Of a stretch of DNA of 64,000 nt, positions 1-12,119 are shown in pieces. The notes under the pieces are model-generated. The model had not been told where the DNA came from, searched no databases, and saw nothing but the letters and a program-made list of their open reading frames with translations. Where the stretch lies: positions 1,318,021-1,382,020 of the forward strand of contig CM037843.1 of NCBI GenBank assembly GCA_021234535.1. The letters run 5' to 3'. Source of the DNA: Stichopus chloronotus (lineage: Eukaryota > Echinodermata > Holothuroidea > Aspidochirotida > Stichopodidae). Numbering within the stretch: position 1 is the stretch's first letter; each line of letters opens with the position of its first letter. The translations under genes were made by a program, and so were the position numbers.

Positions 1-2110
1 TCCTTTTTTTTCTTCTCCTTCTTCTTTTCCTTTTTCTTTTTTGGTGTTCTTGTTAAACTTGAAAGATTAAAAAGGGTTGTATCAACTGTTTATTTTTCTT
101 TTGGTGTTTTTTTTTTCTTAACTGGTAGAGTTGGAAATGCAGTTAAATTTGTTCACATTGTATTAAGGTCAATCACACATTTTGATATTTTTCATTCTTT
201 TTTTTTATTGCCATGAGGCTCTGGACCTGTTTGTTCAACAGTGATACAAGAGATTAGGAATTCCTCTAATGATTGAAGTAAGTAAACAAAAGCTGATAAA
301 AGCCTCCTCCTCTTTGTTATGGTAATTTGTGTGCATAAATATCATATCATTTACCTATTAGGTGTCAAAATTAACTGTAATGAACCTCTTGCATTGCTGT
401 GCTGAAACAATGTATCACAGCATTCTGCTCAGTGGAAGGTATTTTATGCTCACTTGTCACAGTTCAGTCATTTACTGATCTACAAAGTGAGGCACGGTAT
501 CCTCTGCTTCTCCTTTGCTGATTTCGTTCTTTTTTCATTTGTTGTATAATCAATTTTTTGGATTCTAAAACTTTAGCTTGTCTGTGAAAGAGTGAAAACT
601 GAGTTTTTAACAAATCAGTTTGTGTAAACAATTTATATTTCCATTTCAAATTCATGCTTGCCTTTCTGTAAATCATACTCACAATAAAAATCAGAAATAC
701 TCTATATCATGTTCGTCTTCAATACATATTATTAAAATTGTAATTTTTGAGAGATTTTATAGCTCACAGTTTCTACCTGATTGTGTACATAGCTGTTACC
801 TTTGTATATTTGAAAACAACTCTGTTGTAACCATGAGTACTAATTAATTTTTGAAATCTGTTGATAATATCCACTTTGCTTCCATTTAAGTATATTCCCT
901 TCATTTTTTTTCTTTATATCAAAATTTGACACTTTTTATTCTTCCAGTTTTGTGGCTTACATACCTCACTGAGTTACTTCATGAGAAAACTTTCACCTCC
1001 ATTATCAACAGAAAACATTGCTCTAATATTTTTTCAATTTGTTTTTGGTTGAAAAACAGATATAAAAGACTTTGCCTGCCAACACTACCCACTGATAGTG
1101 TCAGGGCTCAACATTGTCACATCAGCTAATTATACATTTTGACTTTTGCACAAGCAGTTGCAAGCTTCCTCAATTTTTCATTGTTCTTCCTTTATTTTGT
1201 AAAGGATTTGTAAAAGCTACATATAGACATTCCATGTAATAATGTAGACAACTAGTAACAACTTCTACACAATGTGCAGCTCAAGATACAATCATATTTG
1301 TTCTCTCTTCATTGTTTATTTTTTCAATTTGAGTTTTCTTAAAGACAAGAGGAGGGGTGAGGTGGTGTAGAATGAGATAAGTCCAGAGTATCGGTGTTGC
1401 TGGCTATCACTGCTTCCTGTGTAAAATCAATTGCTCTTTTGTACATACATCTAGTATGCCAAACATTAATAGTCCTACCTCTTACCATTTTCAATATTTT
1501 TGGTTTGTGTTTTTAGCACTATAATTGAGGTTACAAAAATGGGTCCACTGTTTTTTGTTTTTCACTGTCTTGTACCTGTAAGTCCCTAAGTTAGCCATTA
1601 GTTCAGCATGTGATAGCTGTGTTGTTACGTAAAAGATTTAATGGCAAGGGAAAGAGTCTTCCACCATAAAATACATCGCTCTTGGCTTTTTTTCTTTGTT
1701 TTTCTAATGTGTCAGTGCCTTGTTCCAGCTAGAGGAAGGAAGAATAGGTGGCTTTTGTTTATTCTTCGATATGATGGTATTGATATGCAGAAAAGCGTTG
1801 AATTGAATCAATTTACACGAGTAGTAAAATAATCTTAACATATACTCGGTAGAAATCAAACTCTGAGGAAGCCAACTTGTGTCAACTAAGAACATCTGTT
1901 TTTGGTGATAGTTACATTGATGTTCAACTCAAAATAACACCTTACCTGTGACAGTCTGTATTAAGCGAGCATTTCAAAGAAGTTTAAGTGAATGTCGAGC
2001 TGAAAGTTATCGTATGGTTTTATGTGACCTGTGTCTACCTGTGTATTAAAGGTGATGGCTCCAGTTAAGTGATTTGTTTCAATAAAATGGTGGAAAAGAA
2101 AACTCTTTTG
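1..2110. other. T-rich gene-free stretch, possibly 3' UTR of an upstream + strand gene
   Basis: No open frame here looks like a conserved protein. The + strand is rich in oligo-T runs and ends with a poly(A)-type hexamer at 2081-2086 followed by GT/T-rich sequence. This fits a long 3' UTR of a gene starting left of the window, but no coding exon is present to prove it. Confidence 0.3.
2081..2086 (+). terminator. Candidate polyadenylation signal AATAAA
   Basis: AATAAA followed within about 30 bases by T- and GT-rich sequence, with an ATTAAA 36 bases upstream. It would end a + strand transcript entering from the left. Such hexamers also occur by chance in AT-rich DNA. Confidence 0.3.
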
Positions 2111-4229
2111 TTTTTGCTAACTTGCCAGTGTTTGGTTATTTGTCTCACTACCTACCAACAATTTCGAAAACCATGAAAGTATCCTTGTGAATGCAACAGA
2201 TATCAGGAAAGGACAAACACATTACAGCCACGTAACAACAACCGAATAGTAAGGCAAGTGATAGGTTGCATCTTGATATTCTTCTATATCAGCAGCAGTG
2301 ATACACTAGCTCACGATGGTCTCTTTGTGGAAGTATCACGGTCTCAGTAGGACAAGAGCATAGTCTACAAGGATTGTAGGATATGTTTTAAGGTACTATT
2401 CCACCTAAAGGATTACTAGAAACTGTCAGAATATCTCACTGAAGTTGAATTATTCCATCATTCAAAGCAATTGTTAATCACTCCTTTACAAATGGTGTTT
2501 CATCTCGATGGCACAGAGCACTGTCGGAAATCCCATTTGCAACACAATAAACAAATATTTTAAAATTTAGGAAGTGATGACGAGTCATTTGGGGACCGCT
2601 GGTGGTATAATGTTCCTTTGAGCTGATTAAGGACATTCTAAACAGTGTGTTCAAATTCTGTTTCATTATTTTGAGAAGGAAATGCCAAAATTTTCAGATA
2701 GAAGTTTCAAAGGATTGAGATGAGCCAAAACTTTGAAATAAAATAATCAACAATCTTGAGATAAGCAGTCAGTGTATTGAGGTGAAAAGTCACAGTTTGA
2801 AAATTGTTCATCTGACGAATGTTTTCTCTTCAAAAGTATCCTTAAAACTACGATCATGGCGCATAATGGCAGGACCAATCAAATCATCGTGTATGGAAGG
2901 TGAGCTAATTTAGCCAGTGACAGTGCTACTTCAAAAGACAACATATTCATGCTGATGTAATAGCATTTTCACCCTATGCAAAGACACAACGATAGGTAAA
3001 GAAAGTCTATAGTGATATTCTGTGCCATTGTCACCCTATTTTATGTGCCATTATAAGTTGAGTCAGAGGTTAGATGATTTCAAATTTATGGCAATGAGTC
3101 AACTGGATAAACTGTCAACTTTGATTGTAGTTTGTAAACGGTATTCTTCACAAACTGTGAGAAGCAAAACATCAATTATCAAAATAAATGACAGAAGAAG
3201 AAGTCTGTTTTAAAAACTGTTTTGCATGTCCGTTGCTTATGTTTTGGAAATTTGGTTGTGAAATTTTTAAGTATATACCAAAATATTATTGATGCTACCC
3301 ACTTCTTCATTGTTTTTGTTCCCTTTTTTGTAACTTTCATGGTGCTAACTCATCCTCGCACAGCAAGTCAATATTCTGAGCAGGTGCAGTGAATGTTAAG
3401 ATTCTTGGATCAGAGCTAAAAAAAAAAGATGTATATGGTTCAGTGCTGAAGAAGAGTTATTGTGATAATTATGGCCAGCCATTTGGGAAAATGTACAAGA
3501 AAAATACAAAAATATATAGATTATTGAAAACATTCAAATGTGACATAAATGAAAAACTGGGAAAGGCAGCCATAAAGTAAAAAATAAATATAAACCAGTG
3601 AGGTAAATTCAAAGGAAAATAAAGAAATATAACTTAAAGTTACAGAATGATGGATGGAAAACAAGTCAAGCCATATCTCATAATCATTAGTCATCTGATA
3701 ATACCAGTGATAACAGATTTTTTTCTCAGAAAGACAAACACAATGTGGCAAAACTTACACAGCAAATTTGATCCAGATGAGTATGTGTTGTTTATTATCC
3801 CCTGAATTTATTCGTTTAATGTAGTTTTGACTTCAGTTCCTGCTGTTAGTTTTGACCATGTTTCAAATTTCCTATATGTGTGTGAAAAAAGGTCCAAATT
3901 TGGGGGCGCAATTCCTTTTTACTCACGAATTCATGTTGTTTATTGATTAGGGACTGCGGTTGGATGTATCTCATTCTTGGGTTTTCTTTACATCTCATCA
4001 ATATTTCAGATTTTTACCTGATTGTTCTCTCAACCGTTAATTTTTTTTCTCATAGTTGGTTGTCTCTCTTTCATGCTTACCGAAAAATGATAATGAGACT
4101 CAGAGTGATGTATGTTATCCAACTCCACCCTCATGAACACAACCAGTCTCTCAAATATATTTTGTTGAGCAACATTCTCCACTAATAAAAGGACATATGG
4201 ATAAGTGTGGGTAATGTGTGATAGAGGGG
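2111..4229. other. Intergenic DNA, nothing recognised
   Basis: AT-rich single-copy-looking sequence. I see no recognisable protein, RNA gene or repeat up to the start of the A/B array. Confidence 0.5.
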
Positions 4230-7099
4230 TAATAAACTCCCTCAGAAGAAAATGGAAACTAACATTTTCTAGTTAGCTTACAAACGTCAGAGGAATGCTT
4301 CTAGTCATTGTATAACAACAATTGCTTTCCTAGCTTATCTTCCAAATTGATGGAACATTGTCATAATCCCGGGCCGCATTTCTCTCAACATCTAGAACTT
4401 ACTTTCTGACAACGACTGTGTAACACTCTTTCCAAATTTTGACTTTTCAATAACGAAAAGGAATAAATATCATAAATCATAATCATAAATATTATTACAA
4501 ATAAGTAAAAATAATGAAATTAATGTTAATCAAAATACATATTACGTTACGATACGTCAATTAAAATATCAGTTTCCTGACTTACGTTCCATGGGAAACA
4601 AAAATGGTATGTGGATAAAACTTGTTCTACTAGGGAATAAAAATGTAACATTTTCTACACTTGTCAAGTTTTCATATTCAGCTATTATTTTCAAAGCTAT
4701 CATATTTCAATGTGTTATCCTAATGTCTAACCATCAGGATCGATATGATACTCGTTATGTTATGTTGTTGCGTAGAATTAATAATTTTAGAATACAGCAG
4801 TCCATTAGAAGACACCGTAGGAAATACGCTCCGTGCGGCCTCTGTCAAATAGCCACATACAGCCCAAAACATCCATATACTGGACCTAATGTTACAACTC
4901 TTAACTGACCTTGCACAGAGGGTCCTACTGTGATAATATGCGGGAAAAGTTTCCTTAAATTTCTCTTTCATATGGATTGATGTACAATCAATATTAGTCT
5001 TATTCTTCGTTTTGTTTGTCTTTTAATGTAGGAACAGCAAAATTTTGTCCAAGTAAGTCGATATTGTAAGTGACAAAAATACAAATTTTGAGCGAAAAGA
5101 GTCCCGGAGTCACTACGGATACCTTAGCTGTCCATTTAGCAAACAGTTGGTATGTTACATGTATTTCTTTACAACCAGTAAAGACTTTCTGATAACCAAC
5201 TCATACGTAATGATATTTCATGTTTTGATTTTTCATTAAAGAGACGCAAGAAAGACATGACGTCAGTCTGGCTCAATTTTAAGCTATCAGAGGATAGTCT
5301 ATAGAGAAAGGAATTTCTTAAACTTTCGATGAAGGGTTACTCAAATATGTTTATGTACTTAAACTAATGTTTTTCTTAGAAACTTAGTCACTGTCAATTT
5401 CAATGTTTCTAAAAGTTGGATCATGCAGTTAGAAAATATCAAAGATTGTAGAGGCATATCAGAAAAAGAGTTCTGAAAAGTCTGTTAAACTGAAGCATAA
5501 CTCAGTGACTTCATTTTATTGTTTGTTACTGTCAACGTAAGTCAACTTTGTCGAGTAACAATACTTAGGAAACAGAAAATAAAACAGCATTTGGGTAAAA
5601 ATTGTTGAAACTCGAGTGTGAAAAGGAGGAGGAGGGGTCGCTATAGAATGATAATGGAAACCTCACATTTTCCAGTCACATACGAATGGTCAGAAGAATG
5701 TCTCTGATGTCATCAAAGTCATTAAATTTGGCAATTATTTTCCTAAATTACCTTGGATGTGCTGTCAGAAATAAAAATTGATTTGATATTCTTAACTCTT
5801 CGTTTAAAAATAACACTGTAATATTTTGGTGATAGTAACGACATGGCACAAAACCAAGATAAATCATATACATGAATAATAATATTTAGTAGCATAAAGC
5901 CGTGAGTAAATCGAGAGAGAATAAATAATTTTAAATAAAAGTGGTGGTCTATTCGAAGACACCGTAGAAAATAGCTTGGTGTACAGTTCTTCAAAATGGT
6001 CTTTGCAGACCTCAATTAGCCGTAAATTGGACCTAATGTTATAAGTTTTAATTGACCTTGAACAGAGAGTCCTACCGTTGAAATGTGCCTGGAAATTAAT
6101 CCTGAAACTTCGCATTCATATTGATTAACATACAATCAATACTTACTTTTATTTTTCGTTATGATATCCTTTTAAAATAGGTACTGCAAAATTCTTCTCA
6201 ATGTTTCGAAATTGTAGGTAGCGAAAGCACAAATTTCGTGCAATAATTATGTCTCTACGGATACCTGTAAGTCTCCTTACAGAAGTCACTTGATATGACC
6301 TCACAAGTCAACATCCAGTAATACTTCCTAACAATGACAATATATGTACAACTCCTAGTTAGGTTTGGACTTTTTAATATAACGAATGGGAACAATGTCA
6401 TCAATTTGGTTCAGTTTTATAATATCAGAGTATTTTCTTGAACTTAATCCAAGAAGTAAGTGTGTTATTCAAGGCAACAGAGCTGGTGAAAATACTGCAG
6501 CATAGATCTCTGTACACTGACTCCATTCTAGAGATAAGGCGTCTTAACCGTAGTTACATGGTACGTACATTATTAGTAAGTATTAATGAAAGTATTAAAA
6601 TTAGTTCTTGTAAATGTCCCCCCCCCCCCCTAGCTCTTGGCGCCATTGAAATACCCCGTCACCGACATTAGGTAAAGCAGTAAAATATCTGTATTATTAT
6701 TACATATACCAAGATGAACGAGTAAATGTGTATTTTCACTGTTCTCTACAGATTTCCAAGAGAGGAGGGGGGGGGGGGGAGGGGCAACACGTGAACTGTG
6801 TACGCGATAGCCCCGGAGGGGTTCGAAGGGAGGGGGTTCAACCTCTAGAGGTAAGAGACCTTTCCGTATAATTACAAATTCACCTTTTTTTTACCACATA
6901 CCTCTCCTCTTTTTAAAGAAGTTAAATTTACTGATTTTTGTTTGTATTTACATAGACATGATAATTTTTTTTTTTTTATCTTCATTAACAGCAATTGCTT
7001 GAAGCTTCAACAACCCCTCTTTACCCTCAGTACAGGCGCAGGTTCTTTTTTTTTTCCTTGATCGTGAGGGGGCTGAATCATGTTTGACCAGAAAAGTAT
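4230..7099. repeat. Array unit 1 (A1 + B1)
   Basis: Half A runs to about 5590 and half B from there. The left edge is diverged: the first 450 bases only loosely match the upstream flank of B. The A half carries a TGACGTCA palindrome at 5258-5265. The B half ends with a C13 tract (6618-6630) and a G13 tract (6767-6779) about 140 bases apart. Confidence 0.75.
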
Positions 7100-7173
7100 C
7101 CTGACATTTCTCTTTCACATGGATTGATGTACAATTAATGATAGTTTTATTCTTCGTTATGTTTGTCTTTTAA

Positions 7174-7422
7174 AGGCTGTATTGCATCACCCTAAGCTAT
7201 ATTTTTACCTCCCTGAAAGGAAAATTCTCAACTGGTTCTAAGTTACAGTACTCTTAGATTGCCAGCAAATTCGAAAGATGCAGAGCAGCTCGTATTACAC
7301 AGCGTACACAGGGATCCATTGTTTTGATTACACATGTGGAGGAATGTAAGACAGGCTGAGGGAGGGACTAGAGGTAGGTGGTTGGGAGAATTGGAACTGT
7401 CTGGGGTGATGCATTACAGCCT
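7174..7422. mobile_element. MITE, 249 bp, with 19-bp inverted ends and TTAA target duplication
   Basis: The left end AGGCTGTATTGCATCACCC (7174-7192) is matched by the reverse complement of 7404-7422 with one mismatch. TTAA flanks both sides (7170-7173 and 7423-7426). Units 3 and 4 of the array run straight through the same point without it, so the empty site is visible in the window. No coding capacity. TTAA duplications are typical of piggyBac-class transposases, so this is probably a non-autonomous passenger of such a family; the end sequence itself was not matched to a named family. Confidence 0.85.
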
Positions 7423-8324
7423 TTAATATATGAATAGCAAAATTTGTCAAGTTTTTATATTCAGCTATTATTTTCATAGCTATCATCTTTCAATGTGTTA
7501 TCCTAATGTCTGACCATCAAGGTCGATATGATACTCGTTATGTTATGTTGTTGGGTGAAATTAATAATTTTAGAATACAGCAGTCCATTAGAAGACACCG
7601 TAGGAAATACGCTCCGTGCGGCCTCTGTCAAATAGCCACATACAGACCAGAACATCCATATACTGGACCTAATGTTACAACTCTTAACTGACCTTGCACA
7701 GAGGGTCCTACCGTGAAAATATGCGGGAAAAATTTTCATAAATTTCTCTTTCATATGGATTGATGTGCAATCAATATTAGTCTTATTCTTCGTTTTGTTT
7801 GTCCTTTGATGTAGGAACAGCAACATTTTGTCCAAGTAATTCGATATTGTAAGTGACAAAAATACAAATTTTGAGCCAAAAAAGTCCCGGAGTCACTACG
7901 GATACCTTAGCTGTCCATTAAGCAATCAGTTGGCATGTTACATGTATTTCTTTACAACCAGTAAAGACTTTCTGATAACCGACTCATACGTAATGATATT
8001 TCATGTTTTGATTTTTCATTAAAGAGACGCAAGAAAGACATGACGTCAGTCTGGCTCAATTTTAAGCTATCAGAGGATAGCCTATAGTGAAAGGGATTTC
8101 TTAAACTTTCGATGAAGGGTTATTCAAATATGTTTATGTACTTAAACTAATGTTTTTCTTAGAAACTTAGTCACTGTCAATTTCAATGTTTCTAAAAGTT
8201 GGATCATGCAGTTAGAAAATATCAAAGATTGTAGAGGCATATCAGAAAAAGAGAAAAGTCTGAAAAAAAAATAACACTGTAATATTTTGGTGATAGTAAC
8301 GACATGGCACAAAACCAAGATAAA

Positions 8325-8576
8325 TCATATACATGAATAATAATATTTAGTAGCATAAAGCCGTGAGTAAATCGAGAGAGAATAAATAATTTTAAATAAA
8401 AGTGGTGGTCTATTCGAAGACACCGTAGAAAATAGCTTGGTGTACAGTTCTTCAAAATGGTCTTTGCAGACCTCAATTAGCCGTAAATTGGACCTAATGT
8501 TATAAGTTTTAATTGACCTTGAACAGAGAGTCCTACCGTTGAAATGTGCCTGGAAATCAATCCTGAAATTTCGCAT
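8325..8576 (-). other. Short ORF of B halves (83 codons) alignable with the A ORF
   Basis: The minus-strand frame reads MRNFRIDFQAHFNGRTLCSR and later STVSSNRPP. It aligns in the same frame with the A-half ORF over most of its length, with conservative exchanges (V/I, S/T, I/L, A/S). Copies: B1 5864-6115, B4 13430-13660 (shorter), B3 frameshifted. A second frame, giving VGLSVQGQLKLITLGP in B and VGPSVQGQLRVVTLGP in A, also shows conservative changes, so the true frame, if any, cannot be decided by eye. Confidence 0.2.
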
Positions 8577-9577
8577 TCATATTGATTAACACACAATCAA
8601 TACTTACTTCTATTTTTTCGTTATGATATCCTTTTAAAATAGGTACTGCAAAATTTCTTCTCAATGTTTCGAAATTGTAGGTAGCGAAAGCACAAATTTC
8701 GTGCAATAACTGTTCTCTACGGATACCTGTAAGTCTCCTTACAGAAGTCACTTGATATGACCTCACAAGTCAACATCCAGTAATACTTTCTTACAATGAC
8801 TATATATGTACGACTCCTAGTTAGGTTTGGACTTTTTAATATAACGATAGGGAACAATGTCATCAATTTGGTTCAGTTTTATAATATCAGAGTATTTTCT
8901 TGAACTTAATCCATGAAGTAAGTGTGTTGTTCAAGGCAACAGAGCTGGTGAAAATACTGCAGCATAGATCTCTGTACACTGACTCCATTCTAGAGATAAG
9001 GCGTCTTAACCGTAGTTACATGGTACGTACATTATTAGTAAGTATTAATGAAAGTATTAACGTAAGTTCTTGTAAATGTCCCCCCCCCCCCCTCTCGCTC
9101 TTGGCGCCATTGAAACAACCCGTCACTGACTTTGGGTAAAGCAGTAAAATATCTATATTGTTATTACTTATACCAAGATGAACGAGTAAATGTGTATTTT
9201 CACTGTGTTCTCTATAGATTTTCAAGAGAGGAGGGGGGGGGGGGGGGGAGCAACACGTGAACTGTGTACGCGATAGCCCGGGAGGGGTTCGAAGGGAGGG
9301 GGTTCAACCTCTAGAGGTAAATGACCTGTCCGTATAATTACAAATTCACATTTTTTTTTTACCACATATCTCTCCTCTTTTTAAAGAAGTTAAATTTACT
9401 GAATATTTTTTATTTACATAGACATGAGGAAATGTTTTTATTTATGAGTTCATTAACAGCAATTGCCTGAGGCTTCAGCAACCCTTCTTTACCCGCAATA
9501 CAGGCACAAGTCTATGTTTTTGTTTTTGTTTTGAGGGGAAGGAGACTGATTCATGTTTGACCAAAAAAGTATCCTGA

Positions 9578-12119
9578 CATTTCTCTTTCACATGGATTGA
9601 TGTACAATCTGTGTTAGTTTTATTCTTCGTTTTGTTTGTCTTTTAATTAATGAATCGCAAAATTTGTCAAGTTTTCATATTCAGCTATTATTTTCATAGC
9701 TATCATCTTCCAATTTGTTATCCTAATGTCTAACCATCAAGGTCGATATGATACTCGTTATGTTATGTCGTTGCGTAGAATTAATAATTTTAGAATACAG
9801 CAGTCCATTAGAAGACACCGTAGGGAATACGCTCCGTGCGGCCTCTGTCAAATAGCCACATACAGACCAAAACATTCATATATTGGACCTAATGTTACAA
9901 CTCTTAACTGACCTTGCACAGAGGGTCCTACCGTGAAAATATGCGAGAAAACTTTCCTTAAATTTCTCTTTCATATGGATTGATATGCTATCAATATAAG
10001 TTTTATTCTTCGTTTTGTTTGTCTTTTAATGCAAAAATAGCAAAATTTTGTCCAAGTGACTCGATATTGTAAGTGACAAAAATACAAATTTTGAGCCAAA
10101 AAAGTCCCGGAGTTACTACGGATACCTTAGCTGTCCATTAAGCAAACAGTTGGCATGTTACACGTATTTCTTTATACCCAGTAAAGACTTTCTGACAACG
10201 ACTTATACGTAATGATATTTCATGTTTTGATTTTTCATTAAGGAGACGCAAGAAAGACATGACGTCAGTCTGGCTCAATTTTACGCTATTAGAGGATAGC
10301 CTATAGTAAAAGGAATTTTCTTAAACTTCGGCGATGAAGGGTTATTCAAATATATCTGATTCAAAAATACAAATTTTGAGCCAAAAAAGTCCCGGAGTCA
10401 CTACGGATGCAATTGTTTCTAAAGGATGGATCATTCAGTTAGAAACTATCAAAGATTGTAGAGGCATATCAGAAAAAGAGTTCTGAAAAGTATGTTAAAC
10501 TGAAACATAACTCAGTGACTTCATTTTATTGTTTGTTACTGTCAACGTAAGTCAACTTTGTTGAGTAACAATACGTAGGAAACAGAAAATAAAACAGCAT
10601 TTGAAACTCGAGTGTGAAAAGGGGGAGGAGGGGTCGCTACAGAATGATAATGGAAACCTAACATTTTCCAGTCACTTACGAATGGTCAGAAGAATGTCTC
10701 TGATGTCATCAAAGTCATTATATTTAGCAATCATTTTCCTAATTTACCATGGATGTGCAGTCAGAAATAAAAGTTGATTTCATATTCTTAGCTTTTCGTT
10801 TGAAAATAACACTTTAACGTATTGGTGATAATAATCATAGCAAAACCAAGTAAAATCAAATACTTGAATAACAATGTTTATTAGCATAAAGCCGTGAGTA
10901 AATCGAGAGAGAATAAATAATTGTAAAAAAGTAGTGGTCCACTAGACGACACCGTAGAAAATACGCTCGGTTTCTAGTTCTTCAATATGGCCTTTACAGA
11001 CCCCAAACAGCCGAAAATTGGACCTAATGTTATAAGTTTTAATTGACCTTGAACAGAGAGCCCTACCGTTGAAATGTGCCAGGAAATTAATCCTGAAATT
11101 TCGCATTCATATTGATTAACATACAATCAATACTTACTCTTATTTTTCGTTATGATATCCTTTTAAAATAGGTACAGCAAAATTCTTCTCAATGTTTCGA
11201 AATTGTAGGTAGCGAAAGCACAAATTTCGTGCAATAATTATGTCTCTACGGATACCTGTAGGTCTCCTTAAAGAAGTCACTTGATGTGACCTCACAAGTC
11301 AACATCCACTAATACTTTCTAACAATGACTATATATGTACAACTCCAAGTTAGGTTTTGACTTTTTAATATAACGTTAGGGAACAATGTCATCAATCTGG
11401 TTCAGTTTTATAATATCAGATCGGAACGAGTATTTTCTTGAATTTTATCGATGAAGTGTGTTATTCAAGGCAAAAGAGCTGGTAAAAATACTGCAACACG
11501 GATCTTCTGTATTCTGCCTCCATTCTAGAAATAAGGTGTAGTAACCGATTCTGTAGTTACATGGTACGTATATTATTAGTAAATATTAATAAAAATATTA
11601 AAATTTGTTCCAGTAAATTTCCCCAACCCACTCCCTCTTGACGCCATGGAAACACCACGTCATCGACGCCCCGACATTAGGTAGAACAGTAAAAGGTCTT
11701 GACCATTTTTTTTTCATATCAAGACGAACGATTAAATATGTATTTTGGCTGTGTTCTCTACAGATTTTCAAGAGAGGAAGGGGGGGGGGGGGAGCAACAC
11801 GTGGACTGTGTACACATAGCCCGGGAGGTGATTAAAGGGAGGGGGTCAACTTTCCAGAGGTAAAAGACCTGTCCGTATAATTACAAATTCACATTTTTTT
11901 TTCCACATAACCTCTCCTCTTTTGAAGGAAGTTAAATTTACTGATTTTTGTTTGTATTTACATTGATATGATAAAATGTTTTTGTTTTTTTAATTTTATG
12001 TTCATTAACAGTAATTGCTTGAAGCTTCAACAACCCTTCTTTACCCTCAATACAGGCGCAGGTCTATTTTTTTTTTTGATCGCGAGGGGGCTGAATCATG
12101 TTTGATCAGAAAAGTATCC
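9578..12119. repeat. Array unit 3 (A3 + B3), with a templated patch
   Basis: It has the intact A/B boundary and no MITE. Around 10365-10408 a segment normally located about 280 bases upstream is present a second time, replacing the usual sequence. B3 is the most diverged B copy and has a one-base length change that shifts the frame open in B1 and B2. TGACGTCA lies at 10260-10267 and G13 at 11780-11792; the C tract near 11620 is eroded. Confidence 0.75.

Larger units (their letters stand above)
7100..9577. repeat. Array unit 2 (A2 + B2), with MITE insertion and internal deletion
   Basis: Closest to unit 1 in B. Two private changes stand out. A 249-bp TTAA-flanked element sits at 7174-7422. 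About 325 bases present in the other units (the A/B boundary segment, about 5475-5800 in unit 1) are missing near 8250-8270, where the text jumps from AGAAAAAGAG to AAAATAACACTG. TGACGTCA lies at 8041-8048, C13 at 9080-9092 and G16 at 9233-9248. Confidence 0.75.
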
